Assembly (NCBI GenBank): GCA_037179335.1 | Contig: JAKZHN010000024.1 | Span: forward strand, 1-64,000 | Source: Cyclaneusma minus | Lineage: Eukaryota; Ascomycota; Leotiomycetes; Marthamycetales; Marthamycetaceae | Length of the DNA: 64,000 bases | Direction of reading: 5' to 3' | Shown here: in pieces, positions 11,579 through 23,125 of the stretch | Position numbering within the stretch: the stretch's first letter is position 1 | How the letters are laid out: each line of letters opens with the position of its first letter | The notes under the pieces: model-generated | Seen by the model: only the letters and a program-made list of their open reading frames with translations | The model's database searches: none | What the model was told of the DNA's origin: nothing | Program-made: the position numbers and the translations under genes

Positions 11579-13888
11579 TCATCGCAGCCCGGAATTTCTC
11601 AAGAAAATTTGCCGGCGGTGCTCAGCCTCCCGCACGATCTCGGCTGAGAGCTGCAGGCTAGGTGCGAGGTGCGCGTAGCGCTCGACCTCGACGACTACGT
11701 CGTTGATGATGCTGTCCATCGTCTCGGGGGGTGGAAGGAGGGCGGAGAGGGAGATGGACATGGTGGCACCCATGACGAGGAGAGTCTGAGATACGATGGA
11801 TAAGGCACCCTGCCAGAGGTAGGGCATATGGCCAGCATGGCTGTTTTGTATCAGTTAGTGTTGTCACCCACCCGAATCACTGACAATCCGTGAATCGGAG
11901 AATTTGATGACTCACTGGGCTGTGATATGTTCGAGTTGCCGTATTGATGCTTCGAGACACTTGCGGCAGTTCTCGCGCACCGCTGGATCCATGGCTGCTT
12001 GCTCGTTGTCCAAGACGGCCAGTATGTATGGTCGAAAAATGATAGTTCGACAGGCGAAGTAGCGAAGCCGCAATACCGTCTGCACGGGGTTCGAGAGCAC
12101 GCCGCGGCTGTACGGAAATTGCAAAGATAGAGGTAAGCTCTCATACCACTGTGACAACTGAAAATCGAGCTCTGCGACAACTGGTTCCAGACTCGATGTC
12201 GAGGCCATCGAGTCTTTAGAATAGATCAGCTGGCTCACGCGATTCAGAAGCCGACGAAGAGCTATCTCAGCGAGAAAATACCACAGCTCGTCTCGGCCAA
12301 CTGGTTCTTCTCCTTCCTGCTGAAATCCCCCTGGCAGACCGACAGTCTCTTCAAATTGCACGATACCGGAGTGAGGAAGGTCAAGCTCGGCTAAGAGGTC
12401 GCTCTCAAACAGTAAGGCGTTCCAGTAGACTCGTTCGCATAGTTCCCTTTGCTCAACGGGTACTCGGCCTGACCCGCTGAGAAGCAATTGGAGTTTCGTA
12501 CTTGTGTTGCTGAGAAGCTGTGATCACATTAGCCAAAGCGAGCTGGCGAGGCCTTAGGGTAGAGATGCTGAAATGCAGTGTATCTTATGGACAAGAAGGT
12601 AGTAAAAGTGGTGAGACATACCGTCCAAGCTTCCAATGGTCTTACCAAGTAAAACAAGTACGCAGAAGCAAGCACCATACACTGAGCAGAAAGCACGCTA
12701 TTTCTGGTCATCAAGCTCGGAAGTAATGCCCACGCTGCCGCAAAGTAGGAAAGCCCAGGAGGATCATCCAAGACCGGTACCCTCGAAATCGTTCCACTGC
12801 AACTTGCTTGGCCAAGTGCTAGAACAAGAAGGACGATGCAGCTTTCCGGGCCGTCTCTGAAGCCATTCGACAGCGCCATCTGGTAGTAACTGGTCCAGTT
12901 GAACGGATTGACGCAAGCATACCACACATTGGCTCTCCCGAAAAAAGCTTGTATGTAGGCCGAGTTGTTAGACAGATCCATGCACGGAGACTTCGACAGG
13001 GCCAGAGGCTCTCGTGCCATCTCGAGTTGTAGTAGAATTTGCGGATCGTAAGGCCGAGAAACTAGCTCTCTTATCATCGGCCACTGCAGCAAATGCAAAG
13101 CGGCGTTCGTATGGATTTTAGGCATTGTGGAGATGTTAGTTGGACTGGTCCACGTTCCGAGGCCCGTCACCGGAATCATAGAAAGAAAATTGACGCCACT
13201 TTGTGCCAGGAGCTCATCGTTGCTCAGTGTCGTATCGTTGCTGACAGTGGGAGAACCCGAGGCAATCGCTAGACTATTCGTTTGCTGAACCACAAGATTG
13301 GTGTGGAGTAGTCCTTCGATGCGAGTCAGATGCTCCAGAATCAGTTTGTCGCCAGCATCGAGCTTGATTCCCGGCTCTCGGTAAACACAATCTGCCCCTA
13401 ACTCAACGCAGAGACGGCACTTGGGCTTGTTACCGTCACATCTGGATTTCCTTGATCTACAGATCTCGCACTAGCTTCCAGTCAGCATGGAGATATCACG
13501 ACATATGCAAGGCTCATACAGCAATTGTAGCTCTCCTTCTCGGATAGTCTACACCGGCATCTGTATTGCGTCTCTTGAGTGGGTTGATACCATCATCGCT
13601 GGTAGCTTGGTTCTGAAGGTTGCTCGTGATAGACTCTCGGTCCTGGGATGATTGGGACAAATTGCGTGCTTTTTGTGCCGATCCAAGAGCAATGTCTCGT
13701 GAGAAGTGAGTGAGTCGCCTATGACCGGGTGACTTCAAGGGGGGCGATTTAAGCGGATTGTTGGAAGGCAGGGAAGACGGAAGCTCAATTGCATAATTGT
13801 CTCCCGACATCGAGTAGTGTCTGCCGTTTGCAGTCACAACGGAAGCAGTTGCAGAGGAGGGTGAGTCCGCAGTAGATGAGCCCGACAT
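11579..13888 (-). CDS. Zn2Cys6 fungal-type transcription factor
   Basis: A nuclear DNA-binding regulator of the Gal4 class. Four exons: 13888-13520, 13470-12622, 12517-11916 and 11840-11579, giving 693 residues. The N-terminal 120 residues are Ser-rich and probably disordered, ending in a basic PLKRRNTDAG...PRRR stretch. The binuclear cluster opens exon 2 at about residue 124, with spacing C-x2-C-x6-C-x6-C-x2-C-x6-C (CEICRSRKSRC, then CRLC). A short coiled linker follows (KLILEHLTRIEGLL). The rest fits the fungal-specific middle homology region: NPFNWTSYYQ, then CERVYWNALLFESDLLAELD, a typical landmark. The 104-nt intron 2 uses a distal acceptor, because the nearer AG leads to a stop. The class is firm; the target pathway cannot be told. 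The only neighbour on its strand is the decayed gene 3' of it. Confidence 0.9.
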
Positions 13889-14679
13889 TGCGTACTGAAG
13901 CGAAATCTAGATGGGGCGGGAAAGCAGCCAGATTGCGTCTCGGCGTACTTCAAGAGAAGTGGGCAATAAGTATGGTAGGCGAGACGACTGTTAATAACAA
14001 GCTTGGCAGGACGAAGTTTGCCATCACTCGACGGACCTGAAGCAAGTTTAGATGACCGTACTTCCAAATCGGCGCCTCATAAATTGTCCAGGCATATTGA
14101 GCATATGCAGAAACTGTCAGGGGAACTCAGACGACATATCACGACTAAGGATATCTCGTCGATGTCTCGATGACTCTGTTCCGTGCATATGCGGGAGGCG
14201 CTGATCTTGGAATCAGTTGGAAGCGGCCAAAAGGAATGGCCTGGATAGAAAGGCGCGAAATGACAGCTCTGACCTGCTTGACGGGATGCGTCTCAGAGGG
14301 TTGGACCGGGCGTCATGGCAAATGAAAGGGAGGAAGGCTACTAATCGAGTGTTGGGATATCGATGCTGGAACAAGGTCGATGGACAGGAGCGAAGTGACA
14401 TGAAACTGACAACGTGACCAACCTTTCATGTATGTTGATCGCAGGAACTAAAAGGAAGCTGGGGTAATTGTGGAGAAGACAGTGGAGAGAGATCGCTGGT
14501 AGAAGCGGAGGTCTAAGGTCCGGTCCTGGTCCAGCCATCGCCCATGGCATGTACCTCAGCATTGAGGCCTCTCCCTGGGCGATGGATTGGCACAGCCGTG
14601 GCAGGTGACGGGATAGCTGAGCCGTATGGGTACATTCGCGGGCACAAACACCTTCTTATCAGAGCCGTTAATACTTTAG
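13889..14679. promoter_or_regulatory. Upstream region of the Zn2Cys6 gene
   Basis: Promoter-side DNA of the minus-strand regulator. No supported gene or repeat is seen. Confidence 0.35.
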
Positions 14680-15085
14680 CAGCGACGACGTGATTGGCTG
14701 GTGGAGAAGGTACACGGGACGAGAGTTGGCGAAGCATGTTGAGCGCTCGGCGAGGCCTTTTCGACATTGTCTGTATTGGGACTTGGAAGTCGAGATCGGG
14801 GTTGCATTCGCTGCGCAGCTCGTATGTGTGACCAGACACGGTACCCTGCGGCTGCAGTTGCCACGCGCTTTCCTCGCTCTCATGCAGAGCGGGCGGATAA
14901 GACTGCGCCGCCACGAACGTATCGATCGGCATTCGGCTCAAGCAAGCTTGGTTGATGAGGAAGTTCGTCTCGCCGGCGATGAGCGGATGTTCTGCATTGA
15001 GATGGATGGCGACTGGCGAGATCTCCCGAAAAACGATGGCGCGGACGTTGTGCTCGGATCCGGAAAATAATTTCTCCTCACGCCG
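14680..15085 (-). pseudogene. Coding remnant of unknown family
   Basis: One minus-strand frame has strong G/C third positions and protein-like composition. It contains NVRAIVFREISPVAIHLNAE, then HPLIAGETNFLINQACLSR and PIDTFVAAQSYPPALHESEE, and continues to about MLRQLSSRVPSPPANH. It begins just after an in-frame stop near 15110, with no ATG before the internal one at 14932, and degenerates at its 3' side. It could be an exon of a broken gene or a relic. No family was recognised. Confidence 0.35.
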
Positions 15086-16529
15086 ACTTCTGGCTCCCGA
15101 TTAGCTCCGAGTTGGGTAGCTCCGAGGCTAAAAACACTTCAGCCTAAGCCTCACCCCCTTTCATCTCCAACAGTTCAGCATGGAGATCTCTTTGAAATGC
15201 TAAATCGAGTCGAACTGACATTGCCACCTTGGAGTCAACCACGGGGAGGAGTCAAATATTGAAAAGCTGAGGCCCATCAGAATCAGTGAGTGTGTGGCAG
15301 GAATACCCAAGTGCTGGGCGGGGATTACCTCATGGTGCTTCTTCTTTCTAACATAGGTATCCCGATTCCTTGACCTTGAACCTTCGGCTTCCGTCTCCAA
15401 CCGCTATGCTGCTTCCATTTCATATCGCCACATGCTTCTCATCTAAAGAGCCGACTGAATGATATGGAAACATGCATGAGCTGCAGGCAGAGACGGGATC
15501 ACTGGCATGAATATCACGTTCCTGTCGACGGTGACGTGGACTCAGTGACACAGGATTTGCAACATCTGCTTGGTGTGTGCGGCCAGCGTAAACAGACAGT
15601 AGGTCAGCTGTTGTCAATCTCCCCTCCGACCAATGGGGTACGTTCATATGCACTTTCCAGGCAGTTGTTGAAACCTGACGTTTCCGATAATTTGTACTTG
15701 GAGGATTACATGCGAGGTCGACGGCATATCGCAGCTGGTATAAGTATGCATGCTCCCTTGTTTTTGTCTGACTCGACGGAGCGGAGCATCTACCCCATTC
15801 CTAATGATTCCCGGACCGTTCCAAGAGAAGGGGTCCATCTCAGGGCAAAGGATGCTTTGCTGCTCTGCATGCGTCGGTCTTTTCTGCTCCGCTAAATCTT
15901 GGGCGAGGCTCCGTTCCACCAGTTTTGGAATCAGGCATCACATCTTCAACTATTCATGGTCCAGCTTATGTGGGGCGTGTTTCTCAGATTCTCAGTCTTT
16001 CCATCCTATATGTAGTGCACCCAATTGCTCTCTTTTTCGAGAAACCTATGCCAAGACACTGATGAGCAATGGCGAGCTATTGTCAAGTGACTGGAAGTCA
16101 GACACTGATAACTTTTCATGACAAGCCGATGTATGTCGCTTTGGTCACTACTCGAGCACTTCCATTCGAGTCTTTCTACTTTGCTATCTCTACCAGATTA
16201 TGAGCGCCTTGGGGAAAGGGGCCAGGGCAGAAATCCATCACTACATCCATCCTTCATGAGTGATGCCTGCACTCTCGACCAAGGTTTGCAACATTGTTGG
16301 AAGTATGGAACTCTGTGCCGTCCTTATGATACTGCTGCAAAATCTACTCCTTGATAGTAGACATCTTCAACTCTAAACACCCTTTCCCTAAATTTACCAC
16401 TTCTCATACCCCAAAACCATCTTCCGTCCGTCCTCTTCGCTAAAACCGTGGATCGCGTCCTCCAAAGCAAAAACCGAAGTCTAATTTGCAGCTTCGCTCG
16501 AATCCACGAAGGCGCTTTGGATCCCAGCA
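15086..16529. other. Gene-poor region, no gene seen
   Basis: Open frames on both strands are short and lack coherent protein features. No RNA gene or long repeat was noticed. Confidence 0.5.
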
Positions 16530-16973
16530 AGGCTGGTACTACCGTACTAGTCCGCAGTTCAATCTGGACTGGAATTTCTAATCGCAGTATGGCTGCTTGT
16601 TTGACCTTTGAACTGAACTAGCAATTTCAGTTGACAGTTTGAAGTTTCAGCTGAACTGGAAGGGGAAGTAGCACTGGGTATCAAAGTTGTTCCGACCGCT
16701 TCGTTGTTTTTCGGCCTCTTTTTCTTCTCTCGGATTACAAAACCGGTCCCTTTTCCGGGCCATTTTTCTATTTAAAGCTTTAACCCTCAATTCCAAGGAA
16801 AAATTACCGAATCTCCATTCTCCACCCAGATTCCAGTTCCACCAACCCCGACGGAACTGCCCAGTTTGAGGTTCCTATGGATTGACATTTCCAGTTTGAA
16901 CATCAGACTAAACTGACAACTTCAGTTTGAGCTCCAAACTGGACTGGAATATGGCCCAAGTGTTGCCAGCCCT
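16530..16973. mobile_element. Candidate MITE-like element with degenerate terminal inverted repeats
   Basis: A 444-bp non-coding stretch begins AGGCTGGTACTAC and ends GTGTTGCCAGCCCT, which are imperfect inverted repeats. CTGGACTGGAAT occurs near both ends (about 16566 and 16938). The interior is full of short CAGTTTGAA, TTCAGTT and AACTGG words in both orientations, like the subterminal repeats of hAT-type elements. I could not see a target-site duplication, so this is a candidate only. Confidence 0.4.
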
Positions 16974-18039
16974 ACCCCTCCCTAAGTTCGATATTGTATG
17001 TGTTGTGTTATACTACTAAGGCTCAGCTTCGAAGTTTGGACGATGGCACAACGCAAGGTCTGTAAATATGTGGACTGATTGCTATGCCTTTCCGAACTTC
17101 TGTTTTCTCTCGCTTCTGTAGCTCGGAAAAGTAGAGTTCCTGAACATTACAGGATTTCAGGTCCGGATATTTCTCAATATCTGGGTTCAGAACCCGTGTT
17201 TATATTCTAGACTATCTGTCGGTTCAACGGGATCACAGAGAAATACTGAAGTAACAAGGGGCGATATATCGTACTCAAAGAGTCATATTGGTTGTAAGTG
17301 AGTAGGGAAGGAGAGAGCTGACGCTCTCCTCTAAAAGTGAGGTCCTCAGCTCTCCACTCAATGGCGTGGTAGCAGGGGGAGCTGGCTACCGCGTGAGTGC
17401 TAAGCTGCGGATCCCCACACTATCTCCCCTAATTGTCAATTCGTGCTCAGAGACTCTAGCAGTCAACTTTCCAGTCCTGTTCAGCTCTGTTAGGATTCCT
17501 GAATTCTTCGCGACTCCTTGATCCCAGCTGCCTCCAGCAGCCTGTCCCCGTGTTCATGATCGTCAATCCGCATGTTTACTCGAGCAATCGGAACTTGAGT
17601 CTTACTTAATGCTCTGCTTTGAAGATGGGAACTGCCTGAGCTTGATATTTCGAGCTAAGCTAAGTCGTTGCGGTTGAACCTCACGTCGTGTTCTGTTTTC
17701 TTCTCACGCAAGCCAACGCGCGAACCGCTGCTCGCTGCTCCGTTTTTGTCGCCACCACACCGGGTCCCGTCGGACGCTTCTCACCACGGATCATCGTTCT
17801 TCAAGGGATCATATTTGCTTGGAGCTTTGGGCACCGCGCGCGCGACTCTCAACGTTGGCAGCTATAAACCAACACCCAGGCTCCATCTTCCTCCGTCTTC
17901 CTCCCTCCCCCTCCCTCTTTCTCTTGCCTTCTGCGCTTGGTCCATCCTCCAACGACCTCGATCAGCCTGGCTCCTCTTCTGCGTTCCTCTTCTGCGTTCC
18001 TCTTCTGCGTTCCTCGAGATCCCTCCTCTTGTTGCCTTA
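16974..18039. other. Gene-poor region with hairpin-forming segments
   Basis: No supported gene. Between about 17308 and 17400 are short palindromes (GAGAGC-TGAC-GCTCTC, and GGTAGC...GGCTACC). From 17870 the plus strand is pyrimidine-rich, with a CCTCTTCTGCGTT unit repeated about three times at 17970-18012. This is probably promoter and leader of the following gene. Confidence 0.4.
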
Positions 18040-18300
18040 CTCCATGATCCTACAGACACGCGCACGCTCTGCAATCCCACGAGTAGCTTCAACGCAGCGT
18101 CGGTATCCCTCTCCTCTGGGCGCCTCTACTCTCTGACCCTACAGATCCATGCACGCTCTGCAATCCCACGAGTAGCTTCAACGCATCTTCAACATCTCGC
18201 TCTTCTTGGCGCCTCTACTCCCTGACCCTACAAATCCTCGCGTGCTCTTCAATCCCACGAGTTGCTTCACCAAACCTTCGACACCGGCTTCGTATTCCGC
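18040..18300. repeat. 89-bp tandem repeat, about 2.9 copies, before the 514-aa gene
   Basis: Units start at 18040, 18129 and 18218, exactly 89 bp apart. They share CTGCAATCCCACGAGTAGC and GCGCCTCTACTC; the third copy is more diverged. The array ends at the base before the proposed ATG at 18302, so it lies in the immediate 5' leader or promoter. The long plus-strand open frames through it are probably a by-product of the repeat. Confidence 0.85.
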
Positions 18301-18301
18301 A

Positions 18302-19987
18302 ATGTCATATCCAGCGAGCGCCCGCACTGCTCCTCTGTCTCAAAGTCAAGCTTTCAGGGTCCCCGCTGGCAAATTCTGTCTGCGCCGCGACCTCGAGCCC
18401 AGCCGTTACACTATCCAGGACAATCGCGAATTAAAGGCCAAGGAATCGCGCAGTGCAGCGCGCATGATCCTGCCTGTGGGCGTCGTACCGTCTACCTGGG
18501 AGAACATCTACAAGAATGCCGACAGCATCCTCACCAAGGACAAGATCAAGAAACAAGGCAGCGCTTTCAAATCTAACTGGAAGAATGACTCCAATGGACG
18601 CGCAGAGATGGCTGAAGCGACCTGCCAGTTGTTCGAATGGACGTTGTTCCATCTTGGACAGCATCGCGGCAGCACGTCAACCTGCAACGCGTTCTACATC
18701 GAGGATATGTTCTTTCCAGGCTACGACATCAATTCATACCACTACCGCTTCGACTTCCTCCTCTTGTCTTTGAAGAAGCAGCACGATATCAAGGTCATTC
18801 GAGAGCAGAACCCTCACCTCTTCCGGCCCCACCCGTAAGCATGCTCTTTTCTGCTGTCCCTCTACTACCTTCTACCCTCGCACTGGATCATATCAGCTAA
18901 CTTTAACCAAATCTAGGGCCCGAGACCTCCGTGAGCTTGCGATAAGCAAGCACGACAACCGCCCAGATAGGAATCCAGGTCCTCAGAACAGTGTTCGCCA
19001 GCCCACGCACATCCCCAACCAGAGCATGTTCGGCTCCTTCCAGGGTGGTATGTCTGGTGGTTCTCAGGGTGGAGTGAGCAGTCAGCCTGCGTACATGCCC
19101 AACGAGTCTGCCAACACGACCCCGGGCATGGACATTGATCCTCAGATTGCCTCGCAGGTCGACTATATGTTTTCCCAAATGTCTAACGAGTCTGCCAACA
19201 CGACCCTGGACCCGAACATTGATCCTCAGCTTCTCTTGTTCGACGAATCTCTGCTTGGCCACATGCCTAACGAGTCTGCCAACACGACCCCGGACATGGA
19301 TAACGGGCTGCCTCTGCCTGCCGAGAAGGGTGTCTACGCGAGCCCATACCCTCAAATTGAGTCTCAGCCTTTCAACAAGCGCGTGCTCAAGAAACTTTAC
19401 TCCTCCAAGTCCATGTGCACGGCTCCCCCCTACGAAGCTGACCTCCAGGAAAGTGCCCCGATCATCGGCAAGTGCATGCTCTGCACGAGCAGCAAGGTCG
19501 GCATGCTCGAGACCGCTTACGCCTCATCCCACAAAGGCAAGCCGCAAGATCTTATTGGCGACGTATTCGAGTTCTGTGATGGAGAAGGAATGACAGCTGT
19601 GGACCTTATTCACTCGGAGGAGGCTGTGGATATGAAAGATGACACTAGCGCTCTGTGCGAGACTCGTACCTGGTACCGTTCCATCCCTCAGGTTAATTAC
19701 GTTACCGGCAAGCCCTCCAATGAGCACGAGTATCATCAATTCATGGTGTGCAAGTGTAAGTATTCCCTCTCTGCTTACCCCCCTACCCAGCGATCATCCA
19801 CTGACTATTCCCAGGCTGTGCTCACAAACTGTTCGTGGACCACATGATTGACAGCTTCACCTGTTCTTTGGCCAAGTTTAACCATTTTTGTGCTGCGTGT
19901 GGCTGCGAGTCTCGCGAGACCGAAGATACTCGCAACGTTCGCAAGAATCGCGAGGCACAGAGTTTCCTCTGGACCAGCTTGCGCTGA
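18302..19987 (+). CDS. Unrecognised 514-aa protein with NESANTT repeats and a Cys-rich C-terminus
   Basis: Exons 18302-18834, 18917-19755 and 19815-19987 join in frame across GT-AG introns of 82 and 59 nt. I do not recognise the family. Residues 1-180 look folded (TWENIYKNADSILTKDKIKK, then a conserved-looking WTLFHLGQHRGSTSTCNAF). A Gly/Gln/Ser-rich linker follows. Then come three copies of M(P/S)NESANTT near residues 238, 266 and 294, two of them followed by an IDPQ motif. The C-terminal third has Cys pairs (CMLC at about 364-367, CKCCAH, and CAACGC near the end), suggesting zinc binding. No signal peptide or membrane segment is evident. The start was chosen because upstream in-frame sequence is repeat DNA. 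Confident that it is a gene; function unknown. Confidence 0.75.
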
Positions 19988-20048
19988 GGGACGTTGGAAG
20001 GTTCTGGTTCGGCTTGGTTCTCTTCTGCTGGCGTTTTCTTGATACGAT
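19988..20048. other. 3' flank of the 514-aa gene
   Basis: Short spacer between the stop codon and the downstream repeat array. Confidence 0.4.
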
Positions 20049-20425
20049 GATACCCAGGGAGCATTGCAAATCGGAGTTACGGGAGTTTTATGTATCAGTA
20101 TCTGAGCCTCGTATGTCTTCGGACTACTACGAGTGTTCCCGAAGCATCGAAGGCGGTTAGATGATGATATTCATAGAGCATGGCAAATTGGGACAGTCTA
20201 GCAAAGGCCTTATGTGTCTGAACCTCGTACGTCTTCGAACGACTACGAGTGTTTCTGAGCCATATGGGGCCCGCGGCTAGATACTAGATACCCAGAGAGC
20301 ATTGCAAATCGGGACAGTCTAGGAGTGGCCTTATACGTCGGAGCCTCGTACGTTTTCGGACGACTACGAGTGTTTCTGAGCCGTATAGGGCGGTTAGCTA
20401 CTAGATACCCATTAGCAATGCACAT
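20049..20425. repeat. Tandem repeat, period about 117-121 bp, three copies and a partial
   Basis: Units start at 20049, 20166, 20287 and (partial) 20404. Each opens with GATACCCAGAGAGCATTGCA or a variant and contains CTCGTACGTCTTCGGACGAC and ACTACGAGTGTTTCTGAGCC. Copies differ by several substitutions, so the array is old. It lies just 3' of the 514-aa gene and contains no supported gene. Confidence 0.85.
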
Positions 20426-21056
20426 GAAAGCTCTTACTTATTAAACCATACTTCTGATGCACCGTTGTTTGATCCACTCGTGAAGCCCAAGAACACAACG
20501 GATAAAAATACATGTACCTACACATACTCTGCCTTGTATTCCAGGCGCTTGACCCATTGAGCCAATGGCCCAATTAGAAAGCCAGTTTTTGTTATCCTCC
20601 CTTTTCAAATTCTCAATGCGAAAAAGTCACCCTCACCCTTACGTTCAGTATTGAGGTTAATTCTTGCGCTCAGCATTATTACCCCCGATAGGGTAAGCAG
20701 GGATATATTCCAGCGCCCTCGAGGTTAGCGGGGAGGGCTCCCGAGTAGAGGGGTCCCCCGGAGCTTGTAGAGGAAGGAATTTTAAAAAGGGAAACCCCAT
20801 ATCAATACTATCGTTCCACAAACTTCAGTCCAATCGAGACCCCCTTTGGAGAGTCTTCTACATTGCATTGATACTGAATATATTGGATTTCATCATTCAT
20901 TTCAGTCTCCTAAAAACATGTCGACCGATGTAAAGTCAAGCATAATTGCAACCGTCCCCCAATACGTCCAGAAACAAACGAGAGTCTGAATACATAAAGA
21001 GTGTCATAATTTCGTAACGATTTACCCCCGTCTTCCCTCGGCATAACCAACTCCTT
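20426..21056. other. Intergenic, no gene seen
   Basis: Spacer between the repeat array and the 3' end of the coiled-coil gene. A short GC-rich patch at about 20715-20775 has runs of G and C. No coding feature is supported. Confidence 0.45.
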
Positions 21057-23125
21057 TCACATCACTCCCAATCGTGCTTGAGCTAGCAGGATCTCGTGCA
21101 CCGCCAATGCCTCCTTCGCCTCCTTCACCTCGAGACTTTGGTACATAATCTTTTTCTGACGGTCCGCCGCAAGCTGTCTCATGGCTTGCGTTTCCTCCTT
21201 TGACTTCTTTAGTTCTTGTTCCAGGCCCGACAATCGCTCTTCTGACTTGGAAAGCTGGTCTCTTAAGGTTGATGTAATCCGCGTGACTCTATCGTCTTCC
21301 GCCTCGCGCTGAATTCGGAGAGTTCTCCGAATACCAGTGTTCTCTTTTTCCAGGCTAGCGATCTTCCGAGTCTGTTCCAAGGACTCGGTTTTGGTGCTTT
21401 GAGAAGCATTTGCGGAATCTCCTAACTGGCTCGACTTTCGCTCGAGCTCTTTCCGTGCCCTGGTCTCCGATTCTTGCGTGGCGCGGAGTTGTTCTTGCAG
21501 CTTTGCAATTGCAGCATCTTTGGCCTCAACTGCAGCGTGCAACTTTTGCTGCTCTCGTCGGTGCTTCTTAGTTTCTGCATTCTCGCTGGCCTTGAGAGCA
21601 TGCAAATCTTTGTCTTTTTGTGCAAGCTGGGCATCTTTCTCCGCCATTGGCGGCATTGTGCTTGGCTTCATTCTGCATGATCCTCTCGGCAGCTTGCTGG
21701 AATTCAGCCTCCTTCGGTGCCAGGCTTTTCGTTCTCTCTGCAAGCTCTTTTTGGAGCTTGGTGACGAGTTTGACGTAGGACATGTCCGTGTTCTGTTGTG
21801 ACTTGAGTTGCTCCAGAATCTGTGTCTGTTTTGATTTCGAGTTGCTCCGAGCGAATGCTGGGTTGTTCTTCAGCTGCGGTAAATGACAGGGAACCTGAAG
21901 TAACCACCGCTCCAAAGAATTGGCTGCAGAATCCTCAAGACACTGCATTTCTGCAAGTCGGATATCGCTCGCAGACGCTGTTGCTTTCGCACTTTTGACT
22001 TTATCCTCGGCAAGAGTAATCGTATTTTCCAACAGCCAGACTTCTTGCTTGTGCTTGACCTTAGCTTGCTCCCATGAGGCGCGCAAACGATCAATGCCGT
22101 TCTCCAGGAGATCAAGGTTCTCCAGGTCAATGAGCGCCCTTGGGCTTCGTTGCCCAAGTAGTTCCTCAACAATTGCCGAACTTTTTTCGGGAATCGCGAT
22201 AGCCCGGAGTTTCGATATTGTCTTTTGGATCATGTCGTCAGACCTCACAGCTTCTATTAGCTCATCGCACGAGTCCATTTCGCATCCGCAACAGCAGCAC
22301 TGCTGCTCATCAAACAGGTTGAAAGCATCCCCGCATGACCCGGTTTTCTTCGTCTCCTCTTCGACTTTGTCGACGGAGCCACTTAGCACTTTCCACTGCT
22401 CCCGGAGATCCTTGCGTAACTCCTTCCAGTAATTGAGCAGCCTCGTTGCCTCTTTTCTTTCAGGATATCCGGATCGACACTCTTCCAGTTGGAGTTTCGC
22501 GTAAAAGGAGGCACGCTCATTTGCGAGGGTACAATGGGTCGTCCAGATCTTCTTCTCGTTGTTAAGACAGACCACGATCGACGCCATCTTCTCAAGCTCG
22601 AGTCGGTATACTTCAAGAAGACTCCACATCCATCTCGGTTCCGGGAGGTCTGAAGCTTTCTCGCGGAGTTTCGCCCTAACCTCCGCAAACGTCAAGCTGC
22701 AACAAGTCAGTAACGTTGGGTGACGTCCGAGGAGCCAAGAGTCTGAGTGCGTACCTTGCTGATTCATAGACTCGAGGATAGGCGTCCTCGAGAGCCTGCA
22801 CGAGCAATTCCACTGCGGGCTCAATCGATGTGGCATACTTCAGACAAGCACGGTAACAGCGCTCGGTCATTTCGCAGCGCCTGGACTCCATGCTCAGGAC
22901 ATTGAACACCATAACAGTGTCATAGCTCTTGAGAAAGGTACTTCCGCGTGTTTCTATGGCACGGAGGAGCTTCTTGAATACCGAAGCAGTATCAGGGTCT
23001 TGCAGGATCTCTTTGGCGAGGCTTTCAGTCATACCGTTCTTCGAGAGGGCGTCGACATCCTTGGTCTTCGGTGTAATACGGTCATGCTTGGCCCAGTTTG
23101 CCAACGTAAGATAAGGAAGCGCCAT
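21057..23125 (-). CDS. Coiled-coil protein of unknown function, with an apparent frameshift
   Basis: Exon 1 (23125-22755) starts MALPYLTLANWAK and joins exon 2 (22696-21057) in frame across a 58-nt GT-AG intron. The N-terminal third is helical and includes a Cys-rich patch (EQQCCCCGCEMDSCDE). From the middle on the protein is almost continuous heptad-type coiled coil rich in Glu, Lys and Gln, ending EILLAQARLGVM. Near 21642-21651 the frame breaks. The coiled coil runs in one frame to AERIMQNEAKHNAAN and resumes one base later in another at AEKDAQLAQKDKDL. The break sits at a short palindrome (CCGCCAATGGCGG). It could be a real one-base insertion, making the gene defective, or a sequence error. 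No intron fits. The family is not recognised; a structural or scaffolding role is only inferred from the coiled coil. Confidence 0.7.

Noticed and set aside
17668..18225. Long plus-strand open frame (185 codons)
   Set aside because: It runs through the pyrimidine-rich leader and the 89-bp repeats, which stay open in more than one frame; composition is low complexity with no protein features.
13889..18300. Secondary-metabolite cluster around the Zn2Cys6 regulator
   Set aside because: No synthase, oxidase or transporter gene is present nearby, only relics of unknown family.
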